Positions 42,104 through 52,625 of a DNA stretch of 64,000 bases are shown here, piece by piece (the first letter of the stretch is position 1; every line of letters begins with the position of its first letter). Origin of the DNA: Parietichytrium sp. I65-24A (taxonomy: Eukaryota > Sar > Bigyra > Thraustochytrida > Thraustochytriidae); assembly GCA_012862575.1 (NCBI GenBank), contig BLSF01000098.1:1-64000 (forward strand). The letters run 5' to 3'. Below the pieces are notes generated by a model. That model did no database searches. It was not told where the DNA came from and saw nothing but the letters and a program-made list of their open reading frames with translations. The position numbers and the translations under genes are program-made.

Positions 42104-45100
42104 TTAACCGCCAGATTGTGCATGGATGGAGGCTAGCAGCTTTTGGATGTTCTCGAGATCGGACTTTAGGTGCCTGAAGCGTGAATCTACATGGGACTGT
42201 AAGTCTGCGAGCCCGTCAGTGTGAATCTCATTTTGCGCCTTTATCTGGCTCGAGAGAGATGCCCTGGTGTCTTCCAGGTTGGAGGTTATCTTGTGGAGGA
42301 CGCCTTGCCACTCGCCCTCGTCTCCAAGAGTCGTACTGTCGCCTCGCTCGGGGATGAGGACACAAATCCAGCGCGGGAACCAAGTCGAGTTTTCGAGTTC
42401 TGATTTCCTCATAAGCGCCTCTTGTTCGACAAGAATTCTAGCCCGCAGCAACTCAAATTGCCGGACAGAAGACTCCTGAATGCGCTCGTAACTGTCGCCC
42501 ATCAGAGCTATGAGCAAGTTGAGAAGGATGATGGGCACGATTACCATTGACAAGACGAACATTCCGCGCAACAGGATTCGAATAGAAAGCTGCGTGTTGG
42601 GCAAGCTTACGAGATCAACGCTAATGTCCCCGAAAAAGAGAGTGTTGAACATCGAGTACCCTGCCAGGCCGAAATTAGAAAAGCTCTCGGCAACGTCTTC
42701 GTCCACCTGAAGCAGCACGTGAAACGCGCTTGTGCTTGCCAACATGGCAAGAATGAGAATGACCAAAAACCACCGAATGTCTCCAACAATCGTGAGAAAC
42801 ATTCGTACCAAGGGCCCCGTCGCTCTGAAGGGTTGCAAGAAATATAGAACCCCAAACCACTTTACGTAAAGGGCAACAGCAAGAATTGGGCGGCACCGCT
42901 CCACGGACAATTGAAGAGTGGCAACAATCGCTACCCCCAGCAGAATGTGGCAAGCTTGAACCCAGTTCCAAACATCTCGAGTGAAGCGAAAGGCGCCGAG
43001 AGCAAGAAACTGTCGAATCTCTCTCCAAGCATCATAAGCGGCGAAAGGTAGCTGCATGTAGCTTACAATCGCGGCAGTTTCATACATCTCATCGGACGCT
43101 GCCTCAGGGAAGACGGCCATTAGAAGAACGAGCAACGCAAGTTCCATGATGTACACAAGCATGCCAAACTGGAACTTTGCCAGACCAAACGCTTGCCATT
43201 TGAATTCCACCAAGGTTCGAACGGTGATATTGCCAAATAAATTTGCGTTCTCGGTTTGCACGAGAGCATCAAGTAGGGAAACAGCTTTTAAGTCAGATTG
43301 GGAGGAAAAGTGGGTTCCGATATCCGGGATCGCGTGAATGAAGCTTTCGGCTCGCCCGTGTTGGCCGCGATTCCAGCTTTGCCTCCACTTGCTGTACGCG
43401 CTCCAAATAAAATTTGGCGCTTTCTTCTCCCAGGTTATTTTGTTTCGACGCGACACCCCGTACACGTCGAAGAACCGGTCACCAAAGTAATACTCATGCT
43501 GAAATCGTTGGGAAGGAGGAAGTTTAAGAAGGTGCATCTGGTCCAGGAGTTTGGCGGCGAGACTAGGGAAGGCCAGGGTCACATCTGCAATTGCTCTAGA
43601 GAGCTCCGCGTCTTGTAATTCGTCAGTACTGTTCAAAGCGAATCCATCGCCGTGATCGCCGATTCCAGATCCAAGGCGATTCACCCAGGTGGAAACCATT
43701 GTCTGCAAATTTGACTTTCTGGCATAGTCGAGAATCAGGTGCGGTCTCATGAAAAGAGGCCATAGATCCGCATGCATACCGGCCAGGCCAGCACAAAACT
43801 CGCCAAACTCCCTCTTCTCGATAGCACCTTTGCCGCCGCAGGTCAAAGGTTCAGGATTAATAATCATCTCTAGTGTCTCCCGGGGCACACTCACTCTAGC
43901 GAGCGCGCACCTTCCGACTTGCTGGACAAGCCAAGCCGGCTGACTCCGGCTGCATAGATGAGGAATGCCTTGTGCAAACAAAATAGAGTCGTCTTCGCAC
44001 CACCAGAGAAGCTCTTCTCGGAACACCAGCGAGAAGACTGGTGAGATTGTTGGCACAATCGCAAGTTGAGCCCCCAGTTCTCGAGACCACACCCGAATAG
44101 TGTTGTCTTTCCCTGCGCTCACAATTTCATCTTTGCTTATCGACAATGCTGTCACTTCAGCTTGGTGGCCTCGGAGAAGCTGAAAGCATGCACCAGTCTC
44201 GCGCCGCCACACTCGAACGTCCTGATCTTCACTGCCAGACACAATTGCCTCGGAATCCAGCACAACTGCTCGTACCGCCTTTGTGTGCCCGGAGAGCTTG
44301 TGCAGGACAGCTCCACTTGTTCTTGACCAAAGCAAAATGCAATTATCCTCCCCGCCAGACGCAACAGTGTCGCCGTCCATCGCGACACAGCGAATAAATG
44401 CCTGATGTCCTTCGAAGACAAGCATGCATGAACCGCTTGCAAGGTCCCACACGCGCGCGGTTTTGTCATAACTTCCAGAAACCGCTACGTGCCCGTCGGT
44501 GGCCACGCAAGTCACCTCTTCACTATGGCCGTCGAGCACGGCAACACATTTTGATCCTTCTACCGACCAAACTCGAACGGTCTTGTCATAGCTGCCAGAC
44601 ACGATGACGTCGTTAGCAACTGCCAGAGCCCGGATGGCGTCCGAGTGACCTTCGAGTAAAACGGAAGCACTGTCTGAGTATTCGTCAGGCCAGACGCGAA
44701 GAGCCTTGTCATAGCCAGCAGAGACGAGCGCACCGTCTGTGTATGCTATGGCGCGCACAGGTTCGGTGTGCCCCCTTCTTATTCGCACTGCAGATCCGGT
44801 ACTTCTCGCCCACACTTTGATGGACCTCCCTTTGCTCACCGATGCCAGCACATCGCCACTTATTGCAACACTGCGAATTTCATGCTTGTGAGCGCGAAGA
44901 ATCTGCAAGCACTCGCCAGTATTCCTCGACCACACCCGAACAGACTTGTCTTTGCTACCAGATACGATCAGCCTGTCGTCCATGGCGAGGGAGACGACCT
45001 CGCTACTGTGCCCAACAAGAACCTGGGAGCAGGTCATTGTTTTTAAAGACCATACCCTAATGTCCTTGTCCAAACCAGCGGAAGCTGCAGCTTCCCCGCA

Positions 45101-45784
45101 CATGGCCACTGCGAAAACCATGTGGGTGTGTCCCTCCAGTGTGTGCAGAGGCTGGCTGGTTTTCCTGTGCCACACCCTCAACGTCTTGTCTCTGCTCGCA
45201 GATATGACAAAGTGAGGGTCTATCACTACAGAATACACCGCGCCAGTGTGGCCGTATATGACATGAAGGCATGTATTCGCAGAGGTGCTCCATAATCGCA
45301 CACTCTTGTCGAGGCTCCCAGATGCCACAACACCGCCTTCAATGTCCACGCACGTCACCGGGGCCGAATGCCCATGAAACACATGCAGCAGATTCCCGTT
45401 GGAAGACTCGGTATGCGTGCGCGTCCACAGCCGCACAGTGCAGTCTGCGCTTCCTGAAACAATCTCATGCTCCTGGCCAAGGGCAACGGATGTGACTTCG
45501 TCGGTGTGGCCGCTCAAAATGAGAATGCACGTCTCCGTTCGCCTCGACCACACTCTGACGGTCATGTCCTTGCTGGCGGACACCACTACCAGCTCGTCCA
45601 TGTCGACTGCGTTCAGCTCGTCCGTATGCCCTTTGAGGTACATTGGCACAACCGCCTGCGCGGCGAGCTCTAGTGCGCCGCCCGCATTGACACCGCCGAG
45701 ACCGTTCCCATCTTTGCCATCTTTGGTCGCCTCTTTCTTGCCCGATTCATCTGGCCGGGGAGCAACCAAAGGTTTGACGCGCAT
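42104..45784 (-). CDS. WD40-repeat protein fused to a TRP-like ion-channel domain
   Basis: 1226 residues on the reverse strand from ATG 45784. Residues about 48-620 carry 13 clear WD40 repeats plus a weaker 14th, each like GHTDEVTSVA then SGSxDKTVRVWS, enough for two seven-bladed propellers. A linker of about 230 residues follows, then about six membrane segments (about 880-1095), including WFLVILILAMLASTSAFHVL, a pore-like stretch with SMFNTLFFGD, and a last helix VPIILLNLLIALMGDSYERI. That last string is the signature of TRP/polycystin-type cation channels (LLNLLIALMxxSY). A C-terminal coiled coil may drive tetramer assembly. The propellers probably act as cytoplasmic gating or anchoring modules. 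It is a single exon. Confidence 0.88.
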   Translation of the reverse strand: MRVKPLVAPRPDESGKKEATKDGKDGNGLGGVNAGGALELAAQAVVPMYLKGHTDELNAVDMDELVVVSASKDMTVRVWSRRTETCILILSGHTDEVTSVALGQEHEIVSGSADCTVRLWTRTHTESSNGNLLHVFHGHSAPVTCVDIEGGVVASGSLDKSVRLWSTSANTCLHVIYGHTGAVYSVVIDPHFVISASRDKTLRVWHRKTSQPLHTLEGHTHMVFAVAMCGEAAASAGLDKDIRVWSLKTMTCSQVLVGHSSEVVSLAMDDRLIVSGSKDKSVRVWSRNTGECLQILRAHKHEIRSVAISGDVLASVSKGRSIKVWARSTGSAVRIRRGHTEPVRAIAYTDGALVSAGYDKALRVWPDEYSDSASVLLEGHSDAIRALAVANDVIVSGSYDKTVRVWSVEGSKCVAVLDGHSEEVTCVATDGHVAVSGSYDKTARVWDLASGSCMLVFEGHQAFIRCVAMDGDTVASGGEDNCILLWSRTSGAVLHKLSGHTKAVRAVVLDSEAIVSGSEDQDVRVWRRETGACFQLLRGHQAEVTALSISKDEIVSAGKDNTIRVWSRELGAQLAIVPTISPVFSLVFREELLWWCEDDSILFAQGIPHLCSRSQPAWLVQQVGRCALARVSVPRETLEMIINPEPLTCGGKGAIEKREFGEFCAGLAGMHADLWPLFMRPHLILDYARKSNLQTMVSTWVNRLGSGIGDHGDGFALNSTDELQDAELSRAIADVTLAFPSLAAKLLDQMHLLKLPPSQRFQHEYYFGDRFFDVYGVSRRNKITWEKKAPNFIWSAYSKWRQSWNRGQHGRAESFIHAIPDIGTHFSSQSDLKAVSLLDALVQTENANLFGNITVRTLVEFKWQAFGLAKFQFGMLVYIMELALLVLLMAVFPEAASDEMYETAAIVSYMQLPFAAYDAWREIRQFLALGAFRFTRDVWNWVQACHILLGVAIVATLQLSVERCRPILAVALYVKWFGVLYFLQPFRATGPLVRMFLTIVGDIRWFLVILILAMLASTSAFHVLLQVDEDVAESFSNFGLAGYSMFNTLFFGDISVDLVSLPNTQLSIRILLRGMFVLSMVIVPIILLNLLIALMGDSYERIQESSVRQFELLRARILVEQEALMRKSELENSTWFPRWICVLIPERGDSTTLGDEGEWQGVLHKITSNLEDTRASLSSQIKAQNEIHTDGLADLQSHVDSRFRHLKSDLENIQKLLASIHAQSGG

Positions 45785-46296
45785 GTCAAACGACCTCTGG
45801 ACATGAGCAGAGGTCTTGGACTGCCAACTTTTGGGACCTGTCTTTCTTCTCTCCCACAGTCAGTCGATCACCACTCTTTCTCATCTCCCACTCTTCCTCG
45901 CTCCCCAGATTACGTATGTGACAATCACCTGGGGGTGCTATCAGTCTCCTACCTGATACCTTAAATGTTACCGTTATGGAGCCCGTGATCATGACCATCA
46001 TCATGATCATCATGACCATCATGGATTATTACCTTAATACACGTAAAGAAAGAATGAATCTTGGCCACGCCATGGCAGTGTGGGTCTGCGGGAATGTTTC
46101 CTTTTAAAAGAGAGGTTGGCGAGCGAGCGGCAAGGTTTGCGGGGGCTACGGCCTGGGCAAGCGAGAATGGTGTTCATGTGAAAGCAAAAAAATAGAATAT
46201 AGATCAGAAAGGTTTGCAGGGTGCTGCACTCACGGTAAAATTTCGCGCGCAAAACGTTCTTCACGAAGAACATGTAGATATTGGGTGGGGCAGGAA
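45785..46296. other. Intergenic, no gene seen
   Basis: Contains a run of CATGATCATCATGACCATCATGA-type palindromic text near 45988-46023, written here in pieces of CATGATC and ATCATGA. It holds the promoter of the WD40/channel gene and the 3' end of the next reverse-strand gene. Confidence 0.4.
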
Positions 46297-47754
46297 CTAT
46301 TTTGCTGGCGAGGCAGTCGCTTCATGGACCAGCCGCTGGATTGTCAGTTGTAAAAGCTTAGGGTGAGAGAGAAGCCCATTCTCTTCGCTTGAAGATGACG
46401 AGCTTAAAGAGTCAAAAACAGAGGTGAACTGCGAAGCCCGAGACTCGGGCTTCGTGAGCTGGTTAGAAATTGTCTCTGAAAGGCTCATCCCTTTCAAATC
46501 AGCAGGAGAGAGCTCAAAGTCGGACTTGTTTTCAGCAGAGGCACTATTCTCATTCTTGCTTGGCCCCGGTGATGACTCGGAATCCGATGACCAGGAGCTC
46601 GTCTCAAAAGCGCGCATGATGTCGTTTTCGTCGTCTAAGCAAGTGTTCTCCCAACGCTGGCCCTCCGGATTGAACGACATCTGCCCAACGGTGTGGTTCT
46701 TGAAGCTCGAATCTCGAAACGGCAAAAGCATGGGTCCGCGGTTTCTCTTCAGTAAAGGGCCCACCGTGTCGAAGCTCTTTTTCGATAATATTGGAGGCGA
46801 CGACTCGCTCGTGTCTGTACTATCTTCAAAATGCACATCTGAAATTGAAATACCTTCAATCTTGCTTGGCAAATTAATGTCGTCCCACGCATCCTCATCA
46901 TCCGCGAACTGGCCCATGCCATTGAACGGGATCTCCTCCTCGAATTTCTCATCCACTGGCAATTTGATGTTTGACTCGAGTTTGGAGGGATCAATTTCTA
47001 GCTCCAGATCGCCCCACGACTCATCGTCATCGCCGTGTGCTGCGACAAGAGTTTCCACTGTCTGTTCTATTGCGCTGTCGTTTAATATAGACGTCGAAGT
47101 AGTTTGATGTCGGTTACCCTTTGCCTTTGCTGCACTGCCCCTCGTCTTTGCTGACGACACGGAGGTGTTATTCCGGTCTATCGCGTCATGTTCTGACGAT
47201 CTCGGTGGCTTGCGCCTGATAGAAAAGCTCTTGGTTGACGACTGCTTGAAGGAGCTCCCACGCCTATTGCTGGAGCTGTTTACTTTGAAGCTCGCGCTGG
47301 AGGATGCAGGAGGGGGAGGCCGCATTTTCCCGGTCGTGGTTGATTTCTGAACGTTACTGCGAGTGCTCAGCGGCGCACGTTTCCCAGTGGCTAGACTGCC
47401 CCCGAGAGATTTTTTCCTGTTTTCGGCATTCTTCCGTTTTGACAGTTCCTCCCCACGCCCCTTCTGGGGCCGCACCCTTTCCACACTGCCATCATCAATG
47501 ATAACGCGCTCCGCGAGCTTCCGCAATTCAGCTGACTGAAAGTGTCGAAGAATGAGATTCTGAAGACCGGCACGATCGTCGCCACTCGCCGCAGGGACAG
47601 CTGCAGCCCTGGTTTTCGAAGGCGAGTGTGTGGAGGACACCGGTCTCTCGACAGCCGAATGCGATGAAGTCGACTTTCTCAGCCGCGGTTTGCTTCCAGT
47701 CGCAGACTTGCCGCCCAGGCTGGCGCTTCTAGCTTGCGATCTCGTGCTGGACAT
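46297..47754 (-). CDS. Serine-rich protein, possible Bfa1/Byr4-like septation GAP subunit
   Basis: 485 residues on the reverse strand; I chose ATG 47754 (MSSTRSQARSASLGG) because the longer frame upstream has no ATG and runs into repeats. The N-terminal half is basic and serine-rich (likely disordered). The C-terminal half has paired acidic tryptophan motifs (DDESWGDLELE and DDEDAWDDINLP) and the conserved-looking HTVGQMSFNPEGQRWE. In fungal Byr4/Bfa1 proteins, which with a TBC protein switch off the Spg1/Tem1 GTPase, similar WDDxE segments and an MxFNPxxxxWE box occur. That makes a mitotic-exit or septation role possible. The match is by eye and the sequence is otherwise low complexity. Confidence 0.45.
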   Translation of the reverse strand: MSSTRSQARSASLGGKSATGSKPRLRKSTSSHSAVERPVSSTHSPSKTRAAAVPAASGDDRAGLQNLILRHFQSAELRKLAERVIIDDGSVERVRPQKGRGEELSKRKNAENRKKSLGGSLATGKRAPLSTRSNVQKSTTTGKMRPPPPASSSASFKVNSSSNRRGSSFKQSSTKSFSIRRKPPRSSEHDAIDRNNTSVSSAKTRGSAAKAKGNRHQTTSTSILNDSAIEQTVETLVAAHGDDDESWGDLELEIDPSKLESNIKLPVDEKFEEEIPFNGMGQFADDEDAWDDINLPSKIEGISISDVHFEDSTDTSESSPPILSKKSFDTVGPLLKRNRGPMLLPFRDSSFKNHTVGQMSFNPEGQRWENTCLDDENDIMRAFETSSWSSDSESSPGPSKNENSASAENKSDFELSPADLKGMSLSETISNQLTKPESRASQFTSVFDSLSSSSSSEENGLLSHPKLLQLTIQRLVHEATASPAK

Positions 47755-48020
47755 GCTTGCCCAGGTCTCCCAGCCGCAGCCGTCTCGTCTCTTCCTTCTC
47801 CGCGAGCAACTTCCCAGACCACTACTCGACCATGAGCAACCTAACCTCTCCCAGATGTGCGCCAAGCCAGCTCTCGATCCAGTAGATGCAGTATCAAACG
47901 GCACACTCTGCAAATTGCAATTGCACAAGTTCACAAGTCCACAAGTCCACAAGTCCAGTCCCGTGCGTCCGTCAACGCCGACGCCGCTTCCCACTCGCGA
48001 GCGAGCGCCAAATGAGCTTC

Positions 48021-48265
48021 AATCAATTAATCAATTAATCAATCAATCAATCAATCGATCAATCAATCAATCAATCAATCAACGAATCAATCGATCAATC
48101 AATCGATTAATCGGTCAACGAATGAATCAATGAATGAATCAAAGAATGAATGAATGAATCAACAATCAATGAATGAATCAACCAATGAATCAATGAATCA
48201 ATCGATCAATGAATCAATGAATCAATCGATCAATGAATCAACGAATCAATCAATCGATCAATCAG
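48021..48265 (+). repeat. (AATC)n / (AATG)n microsatellite
   Basis: About 245 bp of AATCAATC units passing into GAATCAATGAATC mixed units. A second short (AATC)n block is at 48385-48430. Both lie upstream of the reverse-strand gene ending at 47754. Confidence 0.9.
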
Positions 48266-48384
48266 TTGTACCCGTCAATTCCTCCCACCAACTCGCCAAT
48301 CCCAATCTTCCTCTTTACTGGGGAACCCTTTTCTATCCCCGCGGCGCCTCTCCTCCGCGCACTCGAGCGCCAAATGACCTTCAC

Positions 48385-48420
<36 letters not shown>

Positions 48421-48929
48421 CCAATCAATGAAACACTCAATCAGTTGTACCCGTCAAATTTCTCCCACCAACTCGCCAACCCCAATCTTCCTCTCTCTTT
48501 TTTTTGGGGAACCCTTTTTATATCTCCGCGCACTCCGCGGACCTGCTCTCGCTCCTCTCTCCTCGCTCGTTCCGCCCTTTCTTCCCTTTCCCGCTTCCTT
48601 CCTTTTCCCGCTTCCTTCCCTTTCCCGCGCGCGCGGTTTGACTGCCTGACTGTGCCTGACTGTCTGACTGACTGACCCGTAAGCGCGACTAGCGAGTACT
48701 CTATTGGGTGCGCTGCTAGCGGGTGGTAGATGGGGAGTAGAGCTGGGGAGAAACGCCTCCGAGTCCCTTACGCGTCACACGGCGCCACGGGTTTGTGAGT
48801 ACTGAGTACGTGGGTTGATGGTGTGGTTTCTGAGGCGGCAGGGAATGGATGTAGTCTTACCGGAACGGATGCACTGCCCTTCTCTTTCTTTCTCGTCTGG
48901 GCGGAACCGGATGAGTTGGTACCAGTCAC

Positions 48930-49012
48930 CAGGAACCGGAAACCTGGGACCCAGGAACCCAGGAACCAAGAAGCCAGGGAGACAAGGAACCAGGAACCAG
49001 GAACCGGCCTCA
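48930..49012 (+). repeat. CCAGGAACC-type short repeat
   Basis: Eight or so imperfect copies of ACCAGGAACC or CCCAGGAACC. No associated gene. Confidence 0.75.
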
Positions 49013-50261
49013 GCCTGGCAGCAAATTGGGGCGAATGAGAGCGAATGATAAGAGCCAATGAAAGATGGCCAAGTTCTCTGGGTTCTGAGCTCTGTAAAGC
49101 TCGCGCGGGAAATGGTTCGAAGGGAACGTCCGCGCGTGTCAACAAAGCACTTTTAGTCTTTTCGCGTGCTCTATGGCCCGTCCATTCTATCGCCCATTCG
49201 TTTCCATGAACAAACGCATTTCCTAAAATCATAGAAAAGCTCTCTCCATCAAAACGTAGCTCATTTCAGTTCAGTACTCCCTTCAGTTTAGGCTAAATGA
49301 GTCGAGTAGCACCTGCCAGTTACTCCAAAGCTCAATACACTTCAATACACTTCAATAGCTTTCAATACAATTCAGTACACTTCCATACTCCCTTGAGTTT
49401 ACGGTAGACATGCGGACTAGCGCCCTCCCAGCTGCCAACCTCTCCCTCACATCCCTCACATCCCTCACATCCCTCACAGCTGCACGTGCTGCGCGGGCGC
49501 CCAACCACGGAGGTCTCACCTTTCGCGACCCAGCAGCAGAATCGTCTCCCCACCCAGCGAGGCGCGCTCAGGAGCATACTCGGTTTGCGTTCCGCAATCT
49601 GGGCTGTTGTGGATCTGTTGAACTGTTGATCTGATCCGTCTCTCTAGTTGTCTGTTTCTTTGTTTGTTTGATTGTTTGTTGGTTGGTTGGTTTGTTGATT
49701 GGTTGGTTGGTTTACCTCTCAGTGCGTTGATTGGGACGGTTGAATTGCTCTCTGCGAGTTGGTACGTTTTGATTGTGGATGGGTGCTCATGAATTTGAAG
49801 ATGGGAGGAGAACAATGACTTGGTTGCTGATTTCTGTGTCTGCGATTGCTTTTGTTTCTCTTTTTCAACGTTGTTGTCTGGGCATTCACAGGCAGTCGCA
49901 CTCTCTAGTTTGCAGTTGGGATTCACCAAAAGGAAAGTGTTTCCACGAGGAAATTTCGTCGAATTTTCCTCTCGGAGCAGCGAGATAGGTGTGCTTTGTC
50001 GCAGTTTCGATAGTTGGTGTTTGTCACTCGGTCGATTGGAGACTGGGAATTCGGTTTTAGAGCCGCCGTCGTGGGTTGCTTATGACCGCAGTGACTGGTG
50101 GCATTAGACTGTCATCGGTTGTGTCGGCAATCTTGTTTTGCTTGGTTTGGCAGCTGTGGACTGCCGATCCAACTTTGTAGCCAGCCAAAGAGCCGCACTT
50201 GAGGTGCTTCGAGTCTGTGTTTTGTATTTTTTTGGTTGAGGTCAAGGGTTTTCAGTTTGGA

Positions 50262-52625
50262 ATGTCGGAGGGCGCCGCAAGTCAAGGGGAGCTGGCGGAT
50301 GGCTGGACAGAGCATACTTCGCCACAAGGAGCTCCATTCTTTTTCCATGCGGCTACGGGAGATACACGGTGGGTGAGGCCCACGAAGGAAGCAAGCGGCC
50401 AGACGAAGAGCAAGCAGTCGGCTCATACGAAGGATTCTGGCACCGGTGTCGATCCCGCTGGAGCTGCAGACGAGGGAGCGTCCGACCTGACATCGGACCC
50501 TACATCGGCCAAGGGTAAACCAGAAGAGGATGGTGCCGTTGAGCAAGAGCGGAAGCGCAGAAAGGTTCAGCAGAGTGATGAAGTCGAACAGGCGGTGGAG
50601 GAGCTCAGCGAGGAGAGGAGGGTGCTGCAGAGCCAGCTGTCATCCAAGGATGCCATTCTTGACCCGCGCGTCAAGACTTGGATGTCGCGGTGGTTGACAG
50701 GCGACAAAGATGACAAAAAAAAGCGGCCAAAAGGTCTGGAGAGGGACGTTCGTCATTTGATCGAGATGCTCTCGACCGGTTACGAAGGATACGGCGAGTA
50801 CGTCGGTCTCATGATGCGGTGGCTGGACATCCTCGGTGGCGACAAGCGTAACGGACTCGGGCAAACAACCGCCATGGAGCACTTCAAAATTCTAGCGAAT
50901 AAAGAGGTTGCGCCGGAAAAGCTTATGTCTGTGCTAGAGGAGAATCCGGACTCACCGCCCGAATGGCTTCTTGGAATGCTGCACTCGGCAGTTTGGAGGA
51001 ACCTTCTCATTTCCCTAGCAGACAAACACAAATCCGTTCCTCTGCTGGATTTTTGCGTGAAAGCAATCTGCAAAGCTGGCCTTCACGCAGAGGTCGCCGA
51101 AGTGATGAACACGGCAACTTATTTCGCCGTATTTCGCCGGACCTTCACCGATACAGTGCGAGGCATCTTGGAGTTTGACGCTACTAGCCCAGAGAGCACT
51201 CCTGCACAGCTCTCCAAGCTGGAGGAGCGGCTTCGAGAGTTGTCAGGCTATTCACAATACACATACATGTTTGCCATGGAAACATTAGAGTTTCTGGAAG
51301 GCAGCAACGAGGAAGGCGATCCTGCTCTGGCTGCTGAGAAGGTGCACGGCGGCCAGGACGCTATACGAAGCCTTTTAAAACCGATCTCTGCAGGTCAGCA
51401 GGCAAAGATCCGGCGGCTTCGCCAAGGTTTAGAGAACATCCCGCGGAAGCAGAACGAGAGCTCCAGGATCGAGGCGATCCAACTCACCAATCCGATCAAC
51501 AGGAGAAGTGTCGGAGGGTTGAGCTCCAGTGGATCAAGCGGAGGATTCCCGGAGCTGGCGTCTCTTTTGCGAAGCTTTATTGGGGAACGGACATTTCACC
51601 CTGATATTCTTGCTCGTATTCGGCAACACTACGACTCGCAATCGAACCCAGCTGCAGCGACTACCCCAATTTGGCCGATCCGGCGCTTAGAGTTTCTGAT
51701 GCTACTGACCCAGCACTTGTACGACCCGTACAAGGAAATTGCTGCCGAGCCATTGAGGGATGGTGCGTACGTTTTGGCGATTGCCGCCGCGAGAGACTCA
51801 GAAAAGGGCCAGGATTTTGAGTTTAAAGTGTTTCGCGAGATTGAAGAATCCCTCGACATTTGCAAAGATCCTGACACACTCACGGTGCAAGGCTTACGAC
51901 AGGGGTCTGACCGCATGGTGCGTCTGGAGGAGCTAGTACAAAGCAACCCTCCGGTTGCCGCCGGGGTAGTCTGCTTTGCGCGAACCTTGTTCCTCTCCAG
52001 CAAATTTCAGCGGGACAGCTGCTTCACCATCGGTGTGAGGTCTCTTCTCGCACTCTTGCGGTGCTCAATCAAAGCTCACCCACTGCAGCGCGTGATGGCG
52101 TTTTACACAATCCAGCACGCCTTACCAATCAGCCCAAGCCACATGAACCCATCAAAACTTGTAGAGATCAAGCAAATGATGGTGGATGAGCTCATCACGT
52201 TGATGGAGTGCGGGTTCGTCTTTCAGGTGCTTGAGTTTATCCGAATCCAGGCCATTTCTGGTCATTTTGACCACGTTTTGCTGCGTTATTTTCTGGTGAA
52301 TCTCGCCAAGGTGGCTGGAAACCCACTCTCGCCAGAATTTGCCAAAGCGGCGATGCAGGTTTTCAATACGGAGAATTGCGCCAGGTGCCTCCGTGGCATC
52401 TCTAAGGATTCCACTTTGATTGTGAATGACTTTAAAAACCGCTGCCAGCACGCTGCGGTTCCCAACTCTCCGACGGTGCAACCTTCAAGAGTGGCAGGCG
52501 CTATACCGCAAATTCAAAGTCTTTCGTCGAGCGCGTCCGTTCCGGTATCATCCAGCTCGCGCGTCGTCCAGAGCGGTACGGGGACTATGCGAGAGATCTT
52601 TCGTATGGTGCCTTTTCAGCAGTGA
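50262..52625 (+). CDS. NELFCD: NELF-C/D (TH1) family protein with an N-terminal WW domain
   Basis: 787 residues from ATG 50262 (MSEGAASQGELADGW). Residues 11-40 form a WW domain (LADGWTEHTSPQG then FFFHAATGDTRWVRP, with W15, W37 and P40), which binds proline-rich or phospho-Ser-Pro peptides. After a charged linker the rest matches the TH1/NELF-C/D helical fold: ILDPRVKTWMSRWL, RHLIEMLSTGYEGYGEYVGL, and near the C-terminus LLRYFLVNLAKVAGNPLSPEF. NELF-C/D is a core subunit of the negative elongation factor that pauses RNA polymerase II near promoters. Animal NELF-C/D lacks a WW domain as far as I know; here it might tether the complex to the phosphorylated polymerase tail. It is a single exon. 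Confidence 0.83.
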   Translation: MSEGAASQGELADGWTEHTSPQGAPFFFHAATGDTRWVRPTKEASGQTKSKQSAHTKDSGTGVDPAGAADEGASDLTSDPTSAKGKPEEDGAVEQERKRRKVQQSDEVEQAVEELSEERRVLQSQLSSKDAILDPRVKTWMSRWLTGDKDDKKKRPKGLERDVRHLIEMLSTGYEGYGEYVGLMMRWLDILGGDKRNGLGQTTAMEHFKILANKEVAPEKLMSVLEENPDSPPEWLLGMLHSAVWRNLLISLADKHKSVPLLDFCVKAICKAGLHAEVAEVMNTATYFAVFRRTFTDTVRGILEFDATSPESTPAQLSKLEERLRELSGYSQYTYMFAMETLEFLEGSNEEGDPALAAEKVHGGQDAIRSLLKPISAGQQAKIRRLRQGLENIPRKQNESSRIEAIQLTNPINRRSVGGLSSSGSSGGFPELASLLRSFIGERTFHPDILARIRQHYDSQSNPAAATTPIWPIRRLEFLMLLTQHLYDPYKEIAAEPLRDGAYVLAIAAARDSEKGQDFEFKVFREIEESLDICKDPDTLTVQGLRQGSDRMVRLEELVQSNPPVAAGVVCFARTLFLSSKFQRDSCFTIGVRSLLALLRCSIKAHPLQRVMAFYTIQHALPISPSHMNPSKLVEIKQMMVDELITLMECGFVFQVLEFIRIQAISGHFDHVLLRYFLVNLAKVAGNPLSPEFAKAAMQVFNTENCARCLRGISKDSTLIVNDFKNRCQHAAVPNSPTVQPSRVAGAIPQIQSLSSSASVPVSSSSRVVQSGTGTMREIFRMVPFQQ

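Larger units (their letters stand above)
47755..50261. other. Intergenic, repeat-rich, no gene seen
   Basis: Holds (AATC)n and (GAAT)n repeats, CCAGGAACC repeats, a CCTTCCTTTTCCCGCTTCC stretch at 48590-48625, ACTTCAATACACTTCAATA units near 49330-49385, and four direct ACATCCCTC units at 49448-49480. A duplicated block around CAGTTGTACCCGTCAA and CCCACCAACTCGCCAA occurs at 48262-48330 and 48440-48515. No coding frame convinces me. Confidence 0.5.
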
